Shown here in pieces: positions 42,904 through 52,324 of a stretch of 64,000 nucleotides of DNA. The notes beneath the pieces are model-generated. The model was not told the origin of the DNA, did no database searches, and worked only from the letters and a program-made list of their open reading frames with translations. Both the position numbers and the translations under genes were made by a program. Numbering within the stretch: the stretch's first letter is position 1; the number at the start of each line of letters is the position of its first letter. This stretch comes from Mesonia hippocampi (GTDB lineage Bacteria > Bacteroidota > Bacteroidia > Flavobacteriales > Flavobacteriaceae), in NCBI RefSeq assembly GCF_014197445.1, contig NZ_JACIFO010000003.1:124001-188000 (forward strand). The letters run 5' to 3'.

Positions 42904-44826
42904 TTAAAGCGATAATTCATCTAAGGCTAATTGTTTTTCTTCCCAGTCTTGCATAAGTACTTGTAAGTACTCTTTCTTTTTCTCATAATCACTAAAGAAA
43001 CTTTTATCCTGAAGCAGTTTTTCATAATCTGAGGCTAATTTCTTATCCAACAGCTTCAGCTCAGCTTCTAGTTTATTGATTTGCTTTTCAATATTACTAA
43101 TTTTATTTTTCAGCGACTTTACTTCTTTTTGTTGTTGATATGATAACTTAGCGGGCTGCTCTGCTATAACAGGTTCTTTAGTGCTTTTTTGAGTTTTCTT
43201 TTCGGCTTCTCTTAAATTATCTATTGCTCTTTCCTCTAGGTAATACTCTATATCGCCTAAAAACTCGGTAAGTTTATGCTCTTTAAATTCATACACTTTA
43301 TTGGTTAAACCTTGTAAAAAATCCCTATCGTGCGATACCACTATCAGTGTACCTTCAAAACGTTTTAATGCTTCTTTTAAAACATTTTTAGATAAGATAT
43401 CAAGGTGGTTGGTAGGCTCATCCATCACCAAGACATTAAACGGCTGTAACATTAATTTAGCTAAAGCTAAACGGTTGCGTTCACCTCCCGACAATACTTT
43501 TACATACTTATCTGCCTCTTCTCCTCTAAATAAAAAAGCGCCCAAAATATCTCTAACTTTTGTACGGTTAGAAGCATTTGCAGCATCTATCATGGTATCT
43601 AAAACGGTTTTATTTCCGTCTAGGTATTCTGCTTGATTTTGAGCAAAATAACCAATTTGAACATTATGCCCCAGTTTTAAGTTTCCTTGGTAATTGATTT
43701 CTCCTACTATAATTTTAGCTAGGGTAGATTTTCCTTGTCCGTTTTGCCCTACAAAAGCAATTTTATCTCCTCGAGCTACTTCTAGTTTTACGCCTTTTAA
43801 AACCTCTACATCTCCGTAATTTTTAACAATATGTTCTGCATCGACCACCACTTTCCCTGGAGTTACCGAAACCGGAAAATTAAGCGTCATTACGCTATTA
43901 TCGGTTTCATCTACTTCTATCCTGTCTATTTTTTCCAGTTTTTTCATCAGGGATTGTGCCATAGAAGCCTTACTTGCTTTTGCCTTAAATTTCTCTATTA
44001 GCTTCTCGGTATGGGCAATCTCTTTTTGTTGGTTTTTTTGTGCTGCGGCTTGCTGCTCTCTACGCTCTTTACGTATTTCTAGGTATTTTGAATAGGGTTG
44101 GTTATAATCGTAAATATTGCCTAACAGGATTTCTATGGTTCGGTTTGTTACTTGGTCTAAAAACATTTTATCGTGCGATACAATAACCACACAACCAGCA
44201 TAATTTTTTAAAAAGCCCTCTAACCAAATTATACTTTCTATATCCAGGTGGTTGGTTGGCTCATCGAGTAAAAGGATATCGTTGTTTTGTAATAACAGTT
44301 TTGCCAGTTCAATACGCATACGCCATCCCCCAGAAAAGGTTTCGGTATATTTATCAAAATCATCTCGAGAGAAACCCAAACCTTGCAGAATACGTTCGGT
44401 GTTTCCTTGGTAATTATAGCCTCCATGTATTTCGTATTGGTGCTGAACTTCGTTCAACTGCACAATAAGCTCATTGTATGAATCAGATTCATAATCGGAA
44501 CGCTCTGCTAATTGCTTATTGATTTCTTCTAGCTGCTGCTCTAAACTTTTTATCGTAGTAAATGCTTGATAAGCTTCATCTAAAACGGTACGTCCTTCTT
44601 CAAAATCTATATCTTGACGTAAAAAGCCTATTCGGGTTCCTTTTTCCTTTGCTATTTGTCCTGTATCTGGTTCTATATCTCCAGAAAGAATTTTAAGCAT
44701 GGTAGATTTTCCGGCTCCATTTTTTCCTACTAAACCAATCCTGTTTCCTGGATTTAACTTGAAACTAATTCCATTAAACAGGTACTCTCCCTGAAAAGAA
44801 ATAGATACATTTGAAATATTAAGCAT
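42904..44826 (-). CDS. ABC-F family ATP-binding protein
   Basis: 640 residues from the ATG at 44826 (MLNISNVSISFQGEY); an upstream start at 44859 would add 11 atypical residues. Two fused nucleotide-binding domains: Walker A GLVGKNGAGKST and FVGQNGQGKST, signatures TFSGGWRMRIELAKLLL and VLSGGERNRLALAKLML, and Walker B LLLDEPTNHLD and LVMDEPTNHLD. A linker with charged helix lies between, and the C-terminal ~90 residues form a coiled coil. No membrane domain, so it acts on the ribosome like Uup/EttA-type factors in translation, not in transport. Confidence 0.92.
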   Translation of the reverse strand: MLNISNVSISFQGEYLFNGISFKLNPGNRIGLVGKNGAGKSTMLKILSGDIEPDTGQIAKEKGTRIGFLRQDIDFEEGRTVLDEAYQAFTTIKSLEQQLEEINKQLAERSDYESDSYNELIVQLNEVQHQYEIHGGYNYQGNTERILQGLGFSRDDFDKYTETFSGGWRMRIELAKLLLQNNDILLLDEPTNHLDIESIIWLEGFLKNYAGCVVIVSHDKMFLDQVTNRTIEILLGNIYDYNQPYSKYLEIRKERREQQAAAQKNQQKEIAHTEKLIEKFKAKASKASMAQSLMKKLEKIDRIEVDETDNSVMTLNFPVSVTPGKVVVDAEHIVKNYGDVEVLKGVKLEVARGDKIAFVGQNGQGKSTLAKIIVGEINYQGNLKLGHNVQIGYFAQNQAEYLDGNKTVLDTMIDAANASNRTKVRDILGAFLFRGEEADKYVKVLSGGERNRLALAKLMLQPFNVLVMDEPTNHLDILSKNVLKEALKRFEGTLIVVSHDRDFLQGLTNKVYEFKEHKLTEFLGDIEYYLEERAIDNLREAEKKTQKSTKEPVIAEQPAKLSYQQQKEVKSLKNKISNIEKQINKLEAELKLLDKKLASDYEKLLQDKSFFSDYEKKKEYLQVLMQDWEEKQLALDELSL

Positions 44827-44897
44827 AATTGTAACTTTAATAACATAGCAATTCTGCAAATATGCTTAATTTTGTATAAGATATAAAAATATACAGC

Positions 44898-45299
44898 ATG
44901 AGTTTTTTAAAAGGCACTAAACTATATAGTATTTTTACAGGAACTTGCCCCGTTTGTCATCAAGAGGCTATGTATAAAAAATCAAACCCTTATAGGTTAG
45001 GTGCTATTTACAATATGCATGAAAGGTGTTCTCACTGCCATACAAAATACAAAATAGAGCCTTCGTTTTTTTATGGTGCTATGTACGTTAGTTATGGTGT
45101 AGGTGTGGCTTTTGCGGTAGCTGCTTTTATTATTTCTTATTATTTTATTGGCACTTCTTTAATGACTTCTTTTTATGCCATTATGGGTACTTTAGTGGTG
45201 TTTATGCCTGTTATTATGAGACTTTCTCGTAATATTTGGATAAACTTCTTTTTGCATTACGATGAAACTAAAGTTAAATCAGCTTCGCATAACGAGTAA
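44898..45299 (+). CDS. DUF983 family membrane protein
   Basis: 133 residues. N-terminal zinc-ribbon CPVCHQEAMYKKSNPYRL and HERCSHCHTKY supply two CxxC pairs, then two membrane helices (YGVGVAFAVAAFIISYYF and MTSFYAIMGTLVVFMPVIM), then WINFFLHYDE. Matches DUF983, widespread in Bacteroidota and alpha-proteobacteria, function unknown. Its 3' end overlaps the convergent FAD oxidoreductase by 26 bp. Confidence 0.88.
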   Translation: MSFLKGTKLYSIFTGTCPVCHQEAMYKKSNPYRLGAIYNMHERCSHCHTKYKIEPSFFYGAMYVSYGVGVAFAVAAFIISYYFIGTSLMTSFYAIMGTLVVFMPVIMRLSRNIWINFFLHYDETKVKSASHNE

Positions 45300-46326
45300 T
45301 GTCTACCTCTTCTGGTAAATCTGCTTGTCCATTTATGTAACAAAGAAGTTGTTTTGCAGCAGTAGGGGCTATTAAAACTCCTCTGCTACCAAAGCCATTA
45401 CAAACATACATATTGCTGTTTTTAGGATGTTTTCCTAAAAACGGACGCCTGTCTGCTGTAGCTGGGCGTAAGCCTACTTCTTGATCTATTAATGTGTACG
45501 GTTTATGGCTAATTTCCTCAAAGGCTTGTATGAGCTGTTTTTTCTTTTCTGAAGTAGGTAAATAATCATTCCCTGTGTTATCATAAGTAGCTCCAATCTT
45601 ATAATAATTATTCCCTAAGGGCAATACAAACATTCCTGCTTTTATAACAGAAGAAAGCTTAAATTCTGGTGCCTCGACCACAATATATTCTCCTTTATTC
45701 ATCTTTAATGGAAGCCAATTAAAAAAAGGGTTTTTACGTAATCCAACCCCTTCAGCAAAAATAATATGCTTTGCTCTTAATGTTTTGTAAGTATAAATAT
45801 TTTCTTCTTGGTGGTAATGCAATTGTTGGTAATCAAACTTCTCTTGGCTAAACCTATTTTCCTCCTTTAACCAGTTTATATGTTTTTTTTGTAGTAAAGC
45901 TGTATTTACGTAGCCTGTCTGTTTTACCTCCCCGAATTTAAATTTCGAACACAGCTCATCTACTTCTTCTGTTAAAGTTGAAGATAAAAAGGAATTCAAA
46001 CCAGGTTTATCTGACGCAACAAACCAATTGTTTTGTTCTTCAACTCCATTAAACTTTCTATAAATAGGAAGCTCATGAATAAAGGTTGTTTGATGAAGGT
46101 TTTCCAAACGCTTATAAATATCTAAAGCATACGGGAGTTGTTTATCTGCCTCCCAGGCTAAACTAAAACGTTTTAACATTATGGGATTAAAAATTCCTCC
46201 TGCTACACTGGTAGAGCGTTCTGTATCGCCATCGATAACAAAAAAAGAGTCCTGTTCTTGATAAAGTTGTTCAGACAGGCTAATTCCCGCTAAACCACAA
46301 CCTATAATGAGATAATTGTATACCAT
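45274..46326 (-). CDS. FAD-dependent oxidoreductase (DAO family)
   Basis: 350 residues. N-terminal Rossmann motif YLIIGCGLAGISLSEQL (residues 4-20) binds FAD; SVAGGIFNPIMLKRF (about 40-54), FAEGVGLRKNPFFNWLP (about 190-206) and VCNGFGSRGVLIAPTAA (about 309-325) are typical of D-amino-acid-oxidase/MnmC-C-like enzymes. Substrate unknown. It is just downstream of gldN, beyond a terminator. The convergent overlap with DUF983 (45274-45299) means the two mRNAs have complementary 3' ends. Confidence 0.85.
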   Translation of the reverse strand: MVYNYLIIGCGLAGISLSEQLYQEQDSFFVIDGDTERSTSVAGGIFNPIMLKRFSLAWEADKQLPYALDIYKRLENLHQTTFIHELPIYRKFNGVEEQNNWFVASDKPGLNSFLSSTLTEEVDELCSKFKFGEVKQTGYVNTALLQKKHINWLKEENRFSQEKFDYQQLHYHQEENIYTYKTLRAKHIIFAEGVGLRKNPFFNWLPLKMNKGEYIVVEAPEFKLSSVIKAGMFVLPLGNNYYKIGATYDNTGNDYLPTSEKKKQLIQAFEEISHKPYTLIDQEVGLRPATADRRPFLGKHPKNSNMYVCNGFGSRGVLIAPTAAKQLLCYINGQADLPEEVDITRYAKLI

Positions 46327-46338
46327 GGTACAAAAATA

Positions 46339-46366
46339 AAAAACGCCCTTTAAAAAGAGCGTTTTT
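46339..46366 (-). terminator. Terminator of the gldKLMN operon
   Basis: Stem AAAAACGC / GCGTTTTT extended inward with one mismatch, 26 bp after the gldN stop. Confidence 0.75.
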
Positions 46367-46391
46367 ATCTATTTATAATATGCAAGCTAGT

Positions 46392-47288
46392 CTAGTAACT
46401 CCACATATATGATTCGAAATTACGAACTGACTCTTTAATACGATCTGATTCTAATAACTGCATTAGTGCATTATCAGCAACATATTCTTCAATCTCACGA
46501 TCGCCATACATGTTATCATCTTTATAAATAACACCGTTAAATCTTCTTGAGTTTAACAAATGATCGAAAGTGATAGGCTCTGAAGAGTTATCTGTATTAA
46601 ATGCCATAGCTTTATGCATTACTTTTCTTGCTTCTGGGTAGAATACCCAAAACAACTCTACAGGTTTAGCGTCTTCGTTATTTTGGCTTTTAGCATAAGC
46701 ATCTACTACCATTGGGCAAATACCCAATAAACGGTAACGTAAATCACCTTGACGCTTATCAAAATACCAATACCCACGTATTCTGTAGCCTTGTACATCA
46801 GAACCGTCAATATCGGTTCTTCGTATAAACTGAGGGTCTAGAGCTTCTCCTGCATTTAGCTGTGCATATCCTTGAGATAAGGTATCACGTCTAGATAAGG
46901 TTGGCCCTAACTCTTCTAATGTACGCTTACGGTTAAAATAAGAGTCTGCATAAACATTTTTAATTTCTCCGTTTCTAATATTAGTTAATAATACTTGAAA
47001 CAACGACATACGCTCGTTACCTAACCTACCAGTGTCTAGCGGATATAATAACGGTATGTTTATACGCTCATCTAAATCGATGTACTCCCAAACCGTTTTC
47101 CCCCATAAAATATCACGCTCACCAACATATCCGTATGGTAGTGGCTCATCGTTATCATTTTCTATCTGCGCTTGTGTTTTCTTCCCGATTTCATCTGGCG
47201 ACTTAGCATTTAAAATGTTAAGCTGAGCAAAAGCTGAAGTCCCAGCAAATCCTATCAAAACGGCAGCAAAAAGGCTTTTCAATTTCAT
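46392..47288 (-). CDS. gldN: Gliding motility/type IX secretion protein GldN
   Basis: 298 residues with a signal peptide (cleaved near TSAFAQ, residue about 21). GldN (PorN in Porphyromonas) is a periplasmic partner that forms the outer ring with lipoprotein GldK around the GldLM motor of the type IX secretion system. The recognisable core is YVGERDILWGKTVWEYIDLDERINIPLLYP and LLGICPMVVDAY, ending RNFESYMWSY. Last gene of gldKLMN. The operon and T9SS imply that many secreted proteins with C-terminal sorting domains should exist elsewhere. Confidence 0.95.
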   Translation of the reverse strand: MKLKSLFAAVLIGFAGTSAFAQLNILNAKSPDEIGKKTQAQIENDNDEPLPYGYVGERDILWGKTVWEYIDLDERINIPLLYPLDTGRLGNERMSLFQVLLTNIRNGEIKNVYADSYFNRKRTLEELGPTLSRRDTLSQGYAQLNAGEALDPQFIRRTDIDGSDVQGYRIRGYWYFDKRQGDLRYRLLGICPMVVDAYAKSQNNEDAKPVELFWVFYPEARKVMHKAMAFNTDNSSEPITFDHLLNSRRFNGVIYKDDNMYGDREIEEYVADNALMQLLESDRIKESVRNFESYMWSY

Positions 47289-47380
47289 GTGTTATAAATT
47301 TATTTGCTATTACTAGTATTGGTTAGATATGCTTAGCCATAAAGCACATTTTGATTTATGGCTAGGTATATCTTGTTTTA

Positions 47381-48946
47381 TTAATTTGTAAGCTGAACAA
47401 TTACTGGAGATACAGATGGTAGTCTGTACGATGAGTTTCCTGCAATTTTAGCTCTAATATCAAAAATCTGAACTACATCTCCACGTTTTGCATTTTGCAA
47501 TGCACGTTTAGCAGCTCCGTTTAGTTTCTGTCCGTGTACTTCTACAATTGGTTGTCCTGCAACCTGCATTTTAAATCCTGATACCGCTAATTTTAAATCA
47601 AAGTCGAAATCTGGAATTTTAGCACTAATGGTAGAAATTTCTAATCCGTTACGTTGCATTCTTACAGGCCCTCCGTTTCCATCTTCTCCTCGTACGGTTC
47701 CTACAGGACGTGGAATTTCTTTAATTCTAAAGTTTTTACTGTCAGAAACTGTCTCTCCGTTTGGTAATTTCCCTGAAACGTTAATTTTCACTTCACGAGA
47801 TTTTATTCCTGTAACATTCATTACATATTTTCCTGCTCCTCCTGCTGATGATAATCCTGGTGCGTTTGCACTTACGCTTGGCACACCTGGGATAGAGATA
47901 GTCATCGGGTTATTTACACCACGGTAAACTACATTCATTTTATCTGCAGAAATTACTGCTGCATTAGGCTTAGGTATAACGGTATAAGTTTGTTTTACCG
48001 GAACTTCTATTGGTTCTCCATCTTGATTAAAGATAAGTTTACCTTCTATAGTATGTTCTCCTACGCTACCTGCGTTTGTTGTTAAAGCTACACGTCCGTC
48101 TTTAATTTCGAAATCTTTTCCTTCTGTTAAATCTCTACCGTCTAGTTTTAGCTCTACTTTGTTAGGTTTTGTAGTTGCATCTTTACGTCCTAATACAATT
48201 TGCCCATCAAAAGTATCGCTTCCGAAGTAAGCAGATTTAGAAGTTTCCATTAAAGTTGTATAGTTTGTCATAGAAACTTCGTCCTTTAACTGTCCTGAAA
48301 GCATTGCAGCTAGAATTTGATTTTCTATCGTTTTAATGTCTGCTTGCATTTGTGTAAGCTTTGTAATAGAAGCTACTAAAGGATATCCTACAAAGTTATA
48401 GTGAATCCAATCTTTTTTAACTCCTTCTCTGTCGGTTACTTTAGCGGTGCTAAATTTACGATTCACATCTTTAAGGATGCTTTCATAATCATCGCCTAAT
48501 ACTGTAGCTAATTCATTTCTATAAGCTTCTATCTTCCCTACAAACTCTTGCCCTTCTTTAGTTACTTTACTTTGGTAAAATTTCTCATCAAAAAACCCAG
48601 ATTTATCCATTGTTTCGTAATCTGTTGGATTATCTACTGTTTTTAATGCATCTTCTTTAAGGGTTGCAATATAGTTGTTAAGCTCTGATGAGGCTTCCTG
48701 TACTTTCTTAGCTTTAGTTGCTAATTCTTTATACTTTTCAGGTTGCTCTGCAGCTTTTTCTGTAAGGCCTGTCATGAACGAGCTGTTTCTTTCTGTAGCA
48801 GCTTGATTAGCTTCTGTAAGGCTTTCGTTCATCATTCCAAAAGCAGATAACACTTCCTTAGACATATTTAGTGCCATCATCGCGATGAATACTAAATACA
48901 TAAGGTTAATCATCTTCTGCCTTGGCGTTTGTTTTCCTGATGCCAT
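47381..48946 (-). CDS. gldM: Gliding motility/type IX secretion motor protein GldM
   Basis: 521 residues. N-terminal MASGKQTPRQKMINLMYLVFIAMMALNMSKEVLSAF contains the single membrane helix that inserts into the GldL pentamer; the rest is a long periplasmic part of four domains (residues about 50-521) which extends to GldK/GldN at the outer membrane. It transmits proton-driven rotation. Ends with KRALQNAKRGDVVQIFDI and VIVQLTN. All features match GldM. Spacing to gldL is 47 bp and to gldN 92 bp. Confidence 0.97.
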   Translation of the reverse strand: MASGKQTPRQKMINLMYLVFIAMMALNMSKEVLSAFGMMNESLTEANQAATERNSSFMTGLTEKAAEQPEKYKELATKAKKVQEASSELNNYIATLKEDALKTVDNPTDYETMDKSGFFDEKFYQSKVTKEGQEFVGKIEAYRNELATVLGDDYESILKDVNRKFSTAKVTDREGVKKDWIHYNFVGYPLVASITKLTQMQADIKTIENQILAAMLSGQLKDEVSMTNYTTLMETSKSAYFGSDTFDGQIVLGRKDATTKPNKVELKLDGRDLTEGKDFEIKDGRVALTTNAGSVGEHTIEGKLIFNQDGEPIEVPVKQTYTVIPKPNAAVISADKMNVVYRGVNNPMTISIPGVPSVSANAPGLSSAGGAGKYVMNVTGIKSREVKINVSGKLPNGETVSDSKNFRIKEIPRPVGTVRGEDGNGGPVRMQRNGLEISTISAKIPDFDFDLKLAVSGFKMQVAGQPIVEVHGQKLNGAAKRALQNAKRGDVVQIFDIRAKIAGNSSYRLPSVSPVIVQLTN

Positions 48947-48993
48947 ATATTTTAGTTATATTAAGTTATACAATTAGTGATCTACTAAGTTTC

Positions 48994-49644
48994 TTAGTTT
49001 TTTGGTGACATTGCAGATAACATTCCTCCGTAAACATTGTTTAATGAAGAAAGGTTAGTTGCTAAAGACTCCATTTCTGCTCTTAATTTCACTGCATTGT
49101 CTGCTACAGCTTGATTAACTTCTGCTTGCTTTGAAGTAGATTCTAATTGAACTTTATATAAGTTGTTTAATTTTTCCATTTGTGAAGCTGCTAAAGTCAT
49201 TTCTTCACTGTATTTTTTCTGTGAAGCTACAGCATCTACAGTAGGTGCCATATTTTTAGCTGCTCCTTCGAAGTTTTTAATGCTATTTCCTAAGCTTTCC
49301 ATTAAGGCTCCGTCTATTTTAGCATCTTTAAGCATTTTGTCTAATTTCTTAGATAATAAACCTTCTGTTTCTGCTACTTCTTGTGATTGTGCAATCGCTT
49401 TTCCTTTTGGAGCTCCTTGTCCGCCTGCTAATTCAGGATATACTAATGACCAGTCTAATTCATCATCTACAGGTTCAAAAGCAGAAATGAAAAATACTAA
49501 TGCCTCAGTAACTAGCCCTGCGATTAACATTTCGTTACCCATTGGCCAGTGCATAATTTTAAATAATGCTCCTAAGATTACAACTGCTGCACCTAAACCG
49601 TACACCATGTTCATTATCTTTTTTCCACTCTTTGATTTTGCCAT
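48994..49644 (-). CDS. gldL: Gliding motility/type IX secretion motor protein GldL
   Basis: 216 residues. Two membrane helices (YGLGAAVVILGALFKIMHWP and EMLIAGLVTEALVFFISAF) with charged residues inside the membrane (Lys29, His32, Glu47) as needed for proton flow; then a cytoplasmic Ala/Lys/Glu-rich coiled coil with SQMEKLNNLYKVQLES-type heptads. Five GldL surround two GldM helices to make the rotary motor. Ends LSAMSPKN. Confidence 0.96.
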   Translation of the reverse strand: MAKSKSGKKIMNMVYGLGAAVVILGALFKIMHWPMGNEMLIAGLVTEALVFFISAFEPVDDELDWSLVYPELAGGQGAPKGKAIAQSQEVAETEGLLSKKLDKMLKDAKIDGALMESLGNSIKNFEGAAKNMAPTVDAVASQKKYSEEMTLAASQMEKLNNLYKVQLESTSKQAEVNQAVADNAVKLRAEMESLATNLSSLNNVYGGMLSAMSPKN

Positions 49645-49697
49645 AATTTTAAGTTTTTAAGTTAAGTTTGTTTTTAATTTAATTTTAATTGGTATTA

Positions 49698-51062
49698 TTA
49701 TCTTGGAGGTTGATTTAAATCTAAATCATTCCCTAAATAATCTTGTACTGTTCTAAAGCCTATATAACTTCTTGCAGAATCTGCGTATTCATAGTCTCTA
49801 GAGCTTACTTCTAAGTAATACGACACGTCTTTCCATGAACCTCCGCGTACTACTTTACGTTTATTCTTCTTATCGTTAACATTTGGGTTGATGGTTGAAG
49901 AGTATTGGTAAGATTCTGCACTGTATGAGGAGTTCACCCATTCTGCAACGTTACCAGACATGTTGTATAATCCGAAATCATTTGCTTCGAACGATTCTGC
50001 TTCTACAGTATATAAGGCTTGATCTGCTGCATAATCTCCACGCATTGGTTTAAAGTTTGCTAAGAAACAACCTCTATCATCTTTAGCGTAAGGACCACCC
50101 CAAGGGTATGTTGCTCCTTCTATACCTCCACGCGCTGCATATTCCCACTCTGCCTCAGATGGCAAACGGTAAGAGTTTACATTATGAATTCCTTTAGAAC
50201 GTCTGTAAGCGTTATGGTATAAGGTTCTCCAGTCGCAAAAAGCTTTTGCTTGTGTCCAAGAAACTCCTACTACAGGATATTCATCATAAGCAGCATGCCA
50301 GAAATAATCGTTATGCATTGGTTCATTGTAAGAGTAATTAAAGTCTCTAATCCATACGGTTGTATCTGGATAAACCTCTACTAAATGTTCTTTGATAAAT
50401 TGCGAACGGTCACCTTTTGAACGTGCTGCCGCTTCAATATCCATTGTTTTATAGCTGTACTTAAATTTTGTAACATCCATTAAGCGTTGCCCATTGTATG
50501 ATTGGTCTGCAGGCAGATACATTTCATCCATAACCGTAACATAGTATTGGTCTGGGTACTCGTTTGTTTCCCAAATAATATCTACATCCCAATTTAAACG
50601 TTGGTTTGTTGGATCGTAATGGATAGAATATTGCTGATACGGAGTTTCATCATCTGCATCATCTGCGTTTGCTGATCCTTTAAAAGCAAAATCTTGAATA
50701 GAGCCGTTGTTTCCGCCATCTCCATCGCCTCCACCAGAAAATTCTGCTTCTTCTCCTAGACGTTGTCTAATGGTAGAGTCTCTAACCCAGTGTACAAATT
50801 TTCTATATTCTGAATTGGTTATTTCTGTTTCATCCATATAAAAAGAACGAACAGTTACAGTTTTGGTTGGGGCATTTTGTAAACCAGCTAAATCTTCGTC
50901 TGATTTACCCATAGAAAATGAACCTCCTGGTACTAAAGACATACCCAAAGGCTTCTCTGGATGCCATTTTTTTCCTTTAGCTCCAACAAGTTGACCGCGG
51001 TCTCCACTACCGCAACTAGCTAACAAAAAGGAAACAGAAATAATAAAAACTAATTTCTTCAT
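49698..51062 (-). CDS. gldK: Gliding motility/type IX secretion lipoprotein GldK
   Basis: 454 residues. Lipoprotein signal (MKKLVFIISVSFLLASC) with Cys17. The mature part is a formylglycine-generating-enzyme (FGE-sulfatase)-like domain: SMGKSDEDL, YRLPSEAEWEYAARGG (about 318-333), GNVAEWVNSSY and VVRGGSWKD, without obvious catalytic Cys pairs, consistent with a structural role. It forms the outer-membrane ring with GldN. First of the operon, with a good promoter at 51101-51131. Confidence 0.95.
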   Translation of the reverse strand: MKKLVFIISVSFLLASCGSGDRGQLVGAKGKKWHPEKPLGMSLVPGGSFSMGKSDEDLAGLQNAPTKTVTVRSFYMDETEITNSEYRKFVHWVRDSTIRQRLGEEAEFSGGGDGDGGNNGSIQDFAFKGSANADDADDETPYQQYSIHYDPTNQRLNWDVDIIWETNEYPDQYYVTVMDEMYLPADQSYNGQRLMDVTKFKYSYKTMDIEAAARSKGDRSQFIKEHLVEVYPDTTVWIRDFNYSYNEPMHNDYFWHAAYDEYPVVGVSWTQAKAFCDWRTLYHNAYRRSKGIHNVNSYRLPSEAEWEYAARGGIEGATYPWGGPYAKDDRGCFLANFKPMRGDYAADQALYTVEAESFEANDFGLYNMSGNVAEWVNSSYSAESYQYSSTINPNVNDKKNKRKVVRGGSWKDVSYYLEVSSRDYEYADSARSYIGFRTVQDYLGNDLDLNQPPR

Positions 51063-51100
51063 AACTATACTTAGGTTAAGATGATCTTATTTTAGGGGCG

Positions 51101-51131
51101 TAAACCTATTTAATTCTTTACTAAAAAACAA
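51101..51131 (-). promoter_or_regulatory. gldKLMN promoter
   Basis: Minus-strand TTG (complement of 51129-51131), 20-bp spacer, TAGGTTTA (complement of 51101-51108), 38 bp before the gldK ATG. Confidence 0.6.
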
Positions 51132-51178
51132 TTTTTTTCTTAAAAAAAATACAAAAAACTTAATATTATATTAACAAA

Positions 51179-52321
51179 TCAGACTTCATTTTTGCGTTTA
51201 GCCTTATACCAACGCTCTGGTATCGCTTGATTGCACGCATCTAAATAATCTTGATAACTACAAGACAATAACGTTGGCTTTTTTAATTTATTGTTAAAAC
51301 TTGTAGAAAAAGGTATTTCTATCCACCAACGTCCCGAATTAGTACTCTTGTAAAAAGTTAGCGGAGCTACATCTTCTACAGGAACAGCATAACGAAGATA
51401 GCTTCCTTCCTTCAAAATATCAGTTTCATGTTTACGATAATTTACCCCTTCGATAAAGTACCACAACATTTGAGAGACCAACATAGAATTATTTTCTGTT
51501 TTTTCCAAATCGTACAACTGAAAAATCCCAAAAGATGTTAATCTGTCTCCAATACCTGCATATCTTGATAAAGCACAAGCTTCTCTATTAGAAAAACCAT
51601 TAGGGCTTCCTTTTGTAAGTGCCTCTACCGAGGAAACATCTATGCTTAGCATATCCGCATCACGCATAATAGGCTCTATTAAGGTAATATCTTTACTGAT
51701 TTCCCCTAAACGATAAGCTTCAAAAAAAAGCTTTTCTATAAGCCCTATTTCTTCTTGTGGGCAAAAATAGGTTTGATAACCAATGTTAGCATAATTAAAT
51801 AAGTTGTAAGGCTCATCCATTATCATTTTACCTACGTAGGAGTGGGTACTTATGGGTTGCTCTGCATTTCCGATATCAAAACGCGCATCTACATTAACAT
51901 AATTCACCATACCACGGTTATCATAAGCCCTATATAAGTAGTAAACCAACTCCTGGCTTCCGCCTAAAATAAGCGGAATAACCTTTGCGTCTAACAAATA
52001 TTCTATAATGTTTTGAAACGCAAAATACGTATCTTCCGGTGTATCTCCTGCAAGAATATCACCTATATCGGCTACTTGAACATCCCAATTCCCGGCATAC
52101 AGCCCATATAAATTTTTACGAATTTCATTAAAAATAGCAGTTGAGGATTCTTTCGGGTTTACCCTCGACTCACAAACACCCAACAAGGCTATTTTAACAT
52201 TTTCTAAATCTGGAAATGTTGTTGCTGTATGAAATTGAATTTCGTGACCATAAGCAAATTGATCATTTTGAAATGCTGCAAGAACCTCGTCTGCAACAGG
52301 CGCTAAGAAATCAAAATTCAT
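51179..52321 (-). CDS. Arginase/formimidoylglutamase-fold protein with degraded metal site
   Basis: 380 residues, ureohydrolase fold by overall pattern. The metal-binding motifs are altered: the usual GGDHS is GGSQE (LILGGSQELVYYLYRAY, about residue 120), the usual DAHxD is DARFD (NVDARFDIG, about 150), and DxD is DVS (MLSIDVSSVEALTKG). Four of the six Mn-coordinating residues appear lost or changed to non-ligands if aligned this way. It is 3 bp downstream of topA, so co-transcribed. A non-enzymatic or rewired role is possible; automatic annotation as an arginase would overstate it. Confidence 0.7.
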   Translation of the reverse strand: MNFDFLAPVADEVLAAFQNDQFAYGHEIQFHTATTFPDLENVKIALLGVCESRVNPKESSTAIFNEIRKNLYGLYAGNWDVQVADIGDILAGDTPEDTYFAFQNIIEYLLDAKVIPLILGGSQELVYYLYRAYDNRGMVNYVNVDARFDIGNAEQPISTHSYVGKMIMDEPYNLFNYANIGYQTYFCPQEEIGLIEKLFFEAYRLGEISKDITLIEPIMRDADMLSIDVSSVEALTKGSPNGFSNREACALSRYAGIGDRLTSFGIFQLYDLEKTENNSMLVSQMLWYFIEGVNYRKHETDILKEGSYLRYAVPVEDVAPLTFYKSTNSGRWWIEIPFSTSFNNKLKKPTLLSCSYQDYLDACNQAIPERWYKAKRKNEV

Positions 52322-52324
52322 AGG

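Noticed and set aside
49163-49660. 165-codon plus-strand frame opposite gldL
   Set aside because: Antisense shadow of gldL, which has intact family features.
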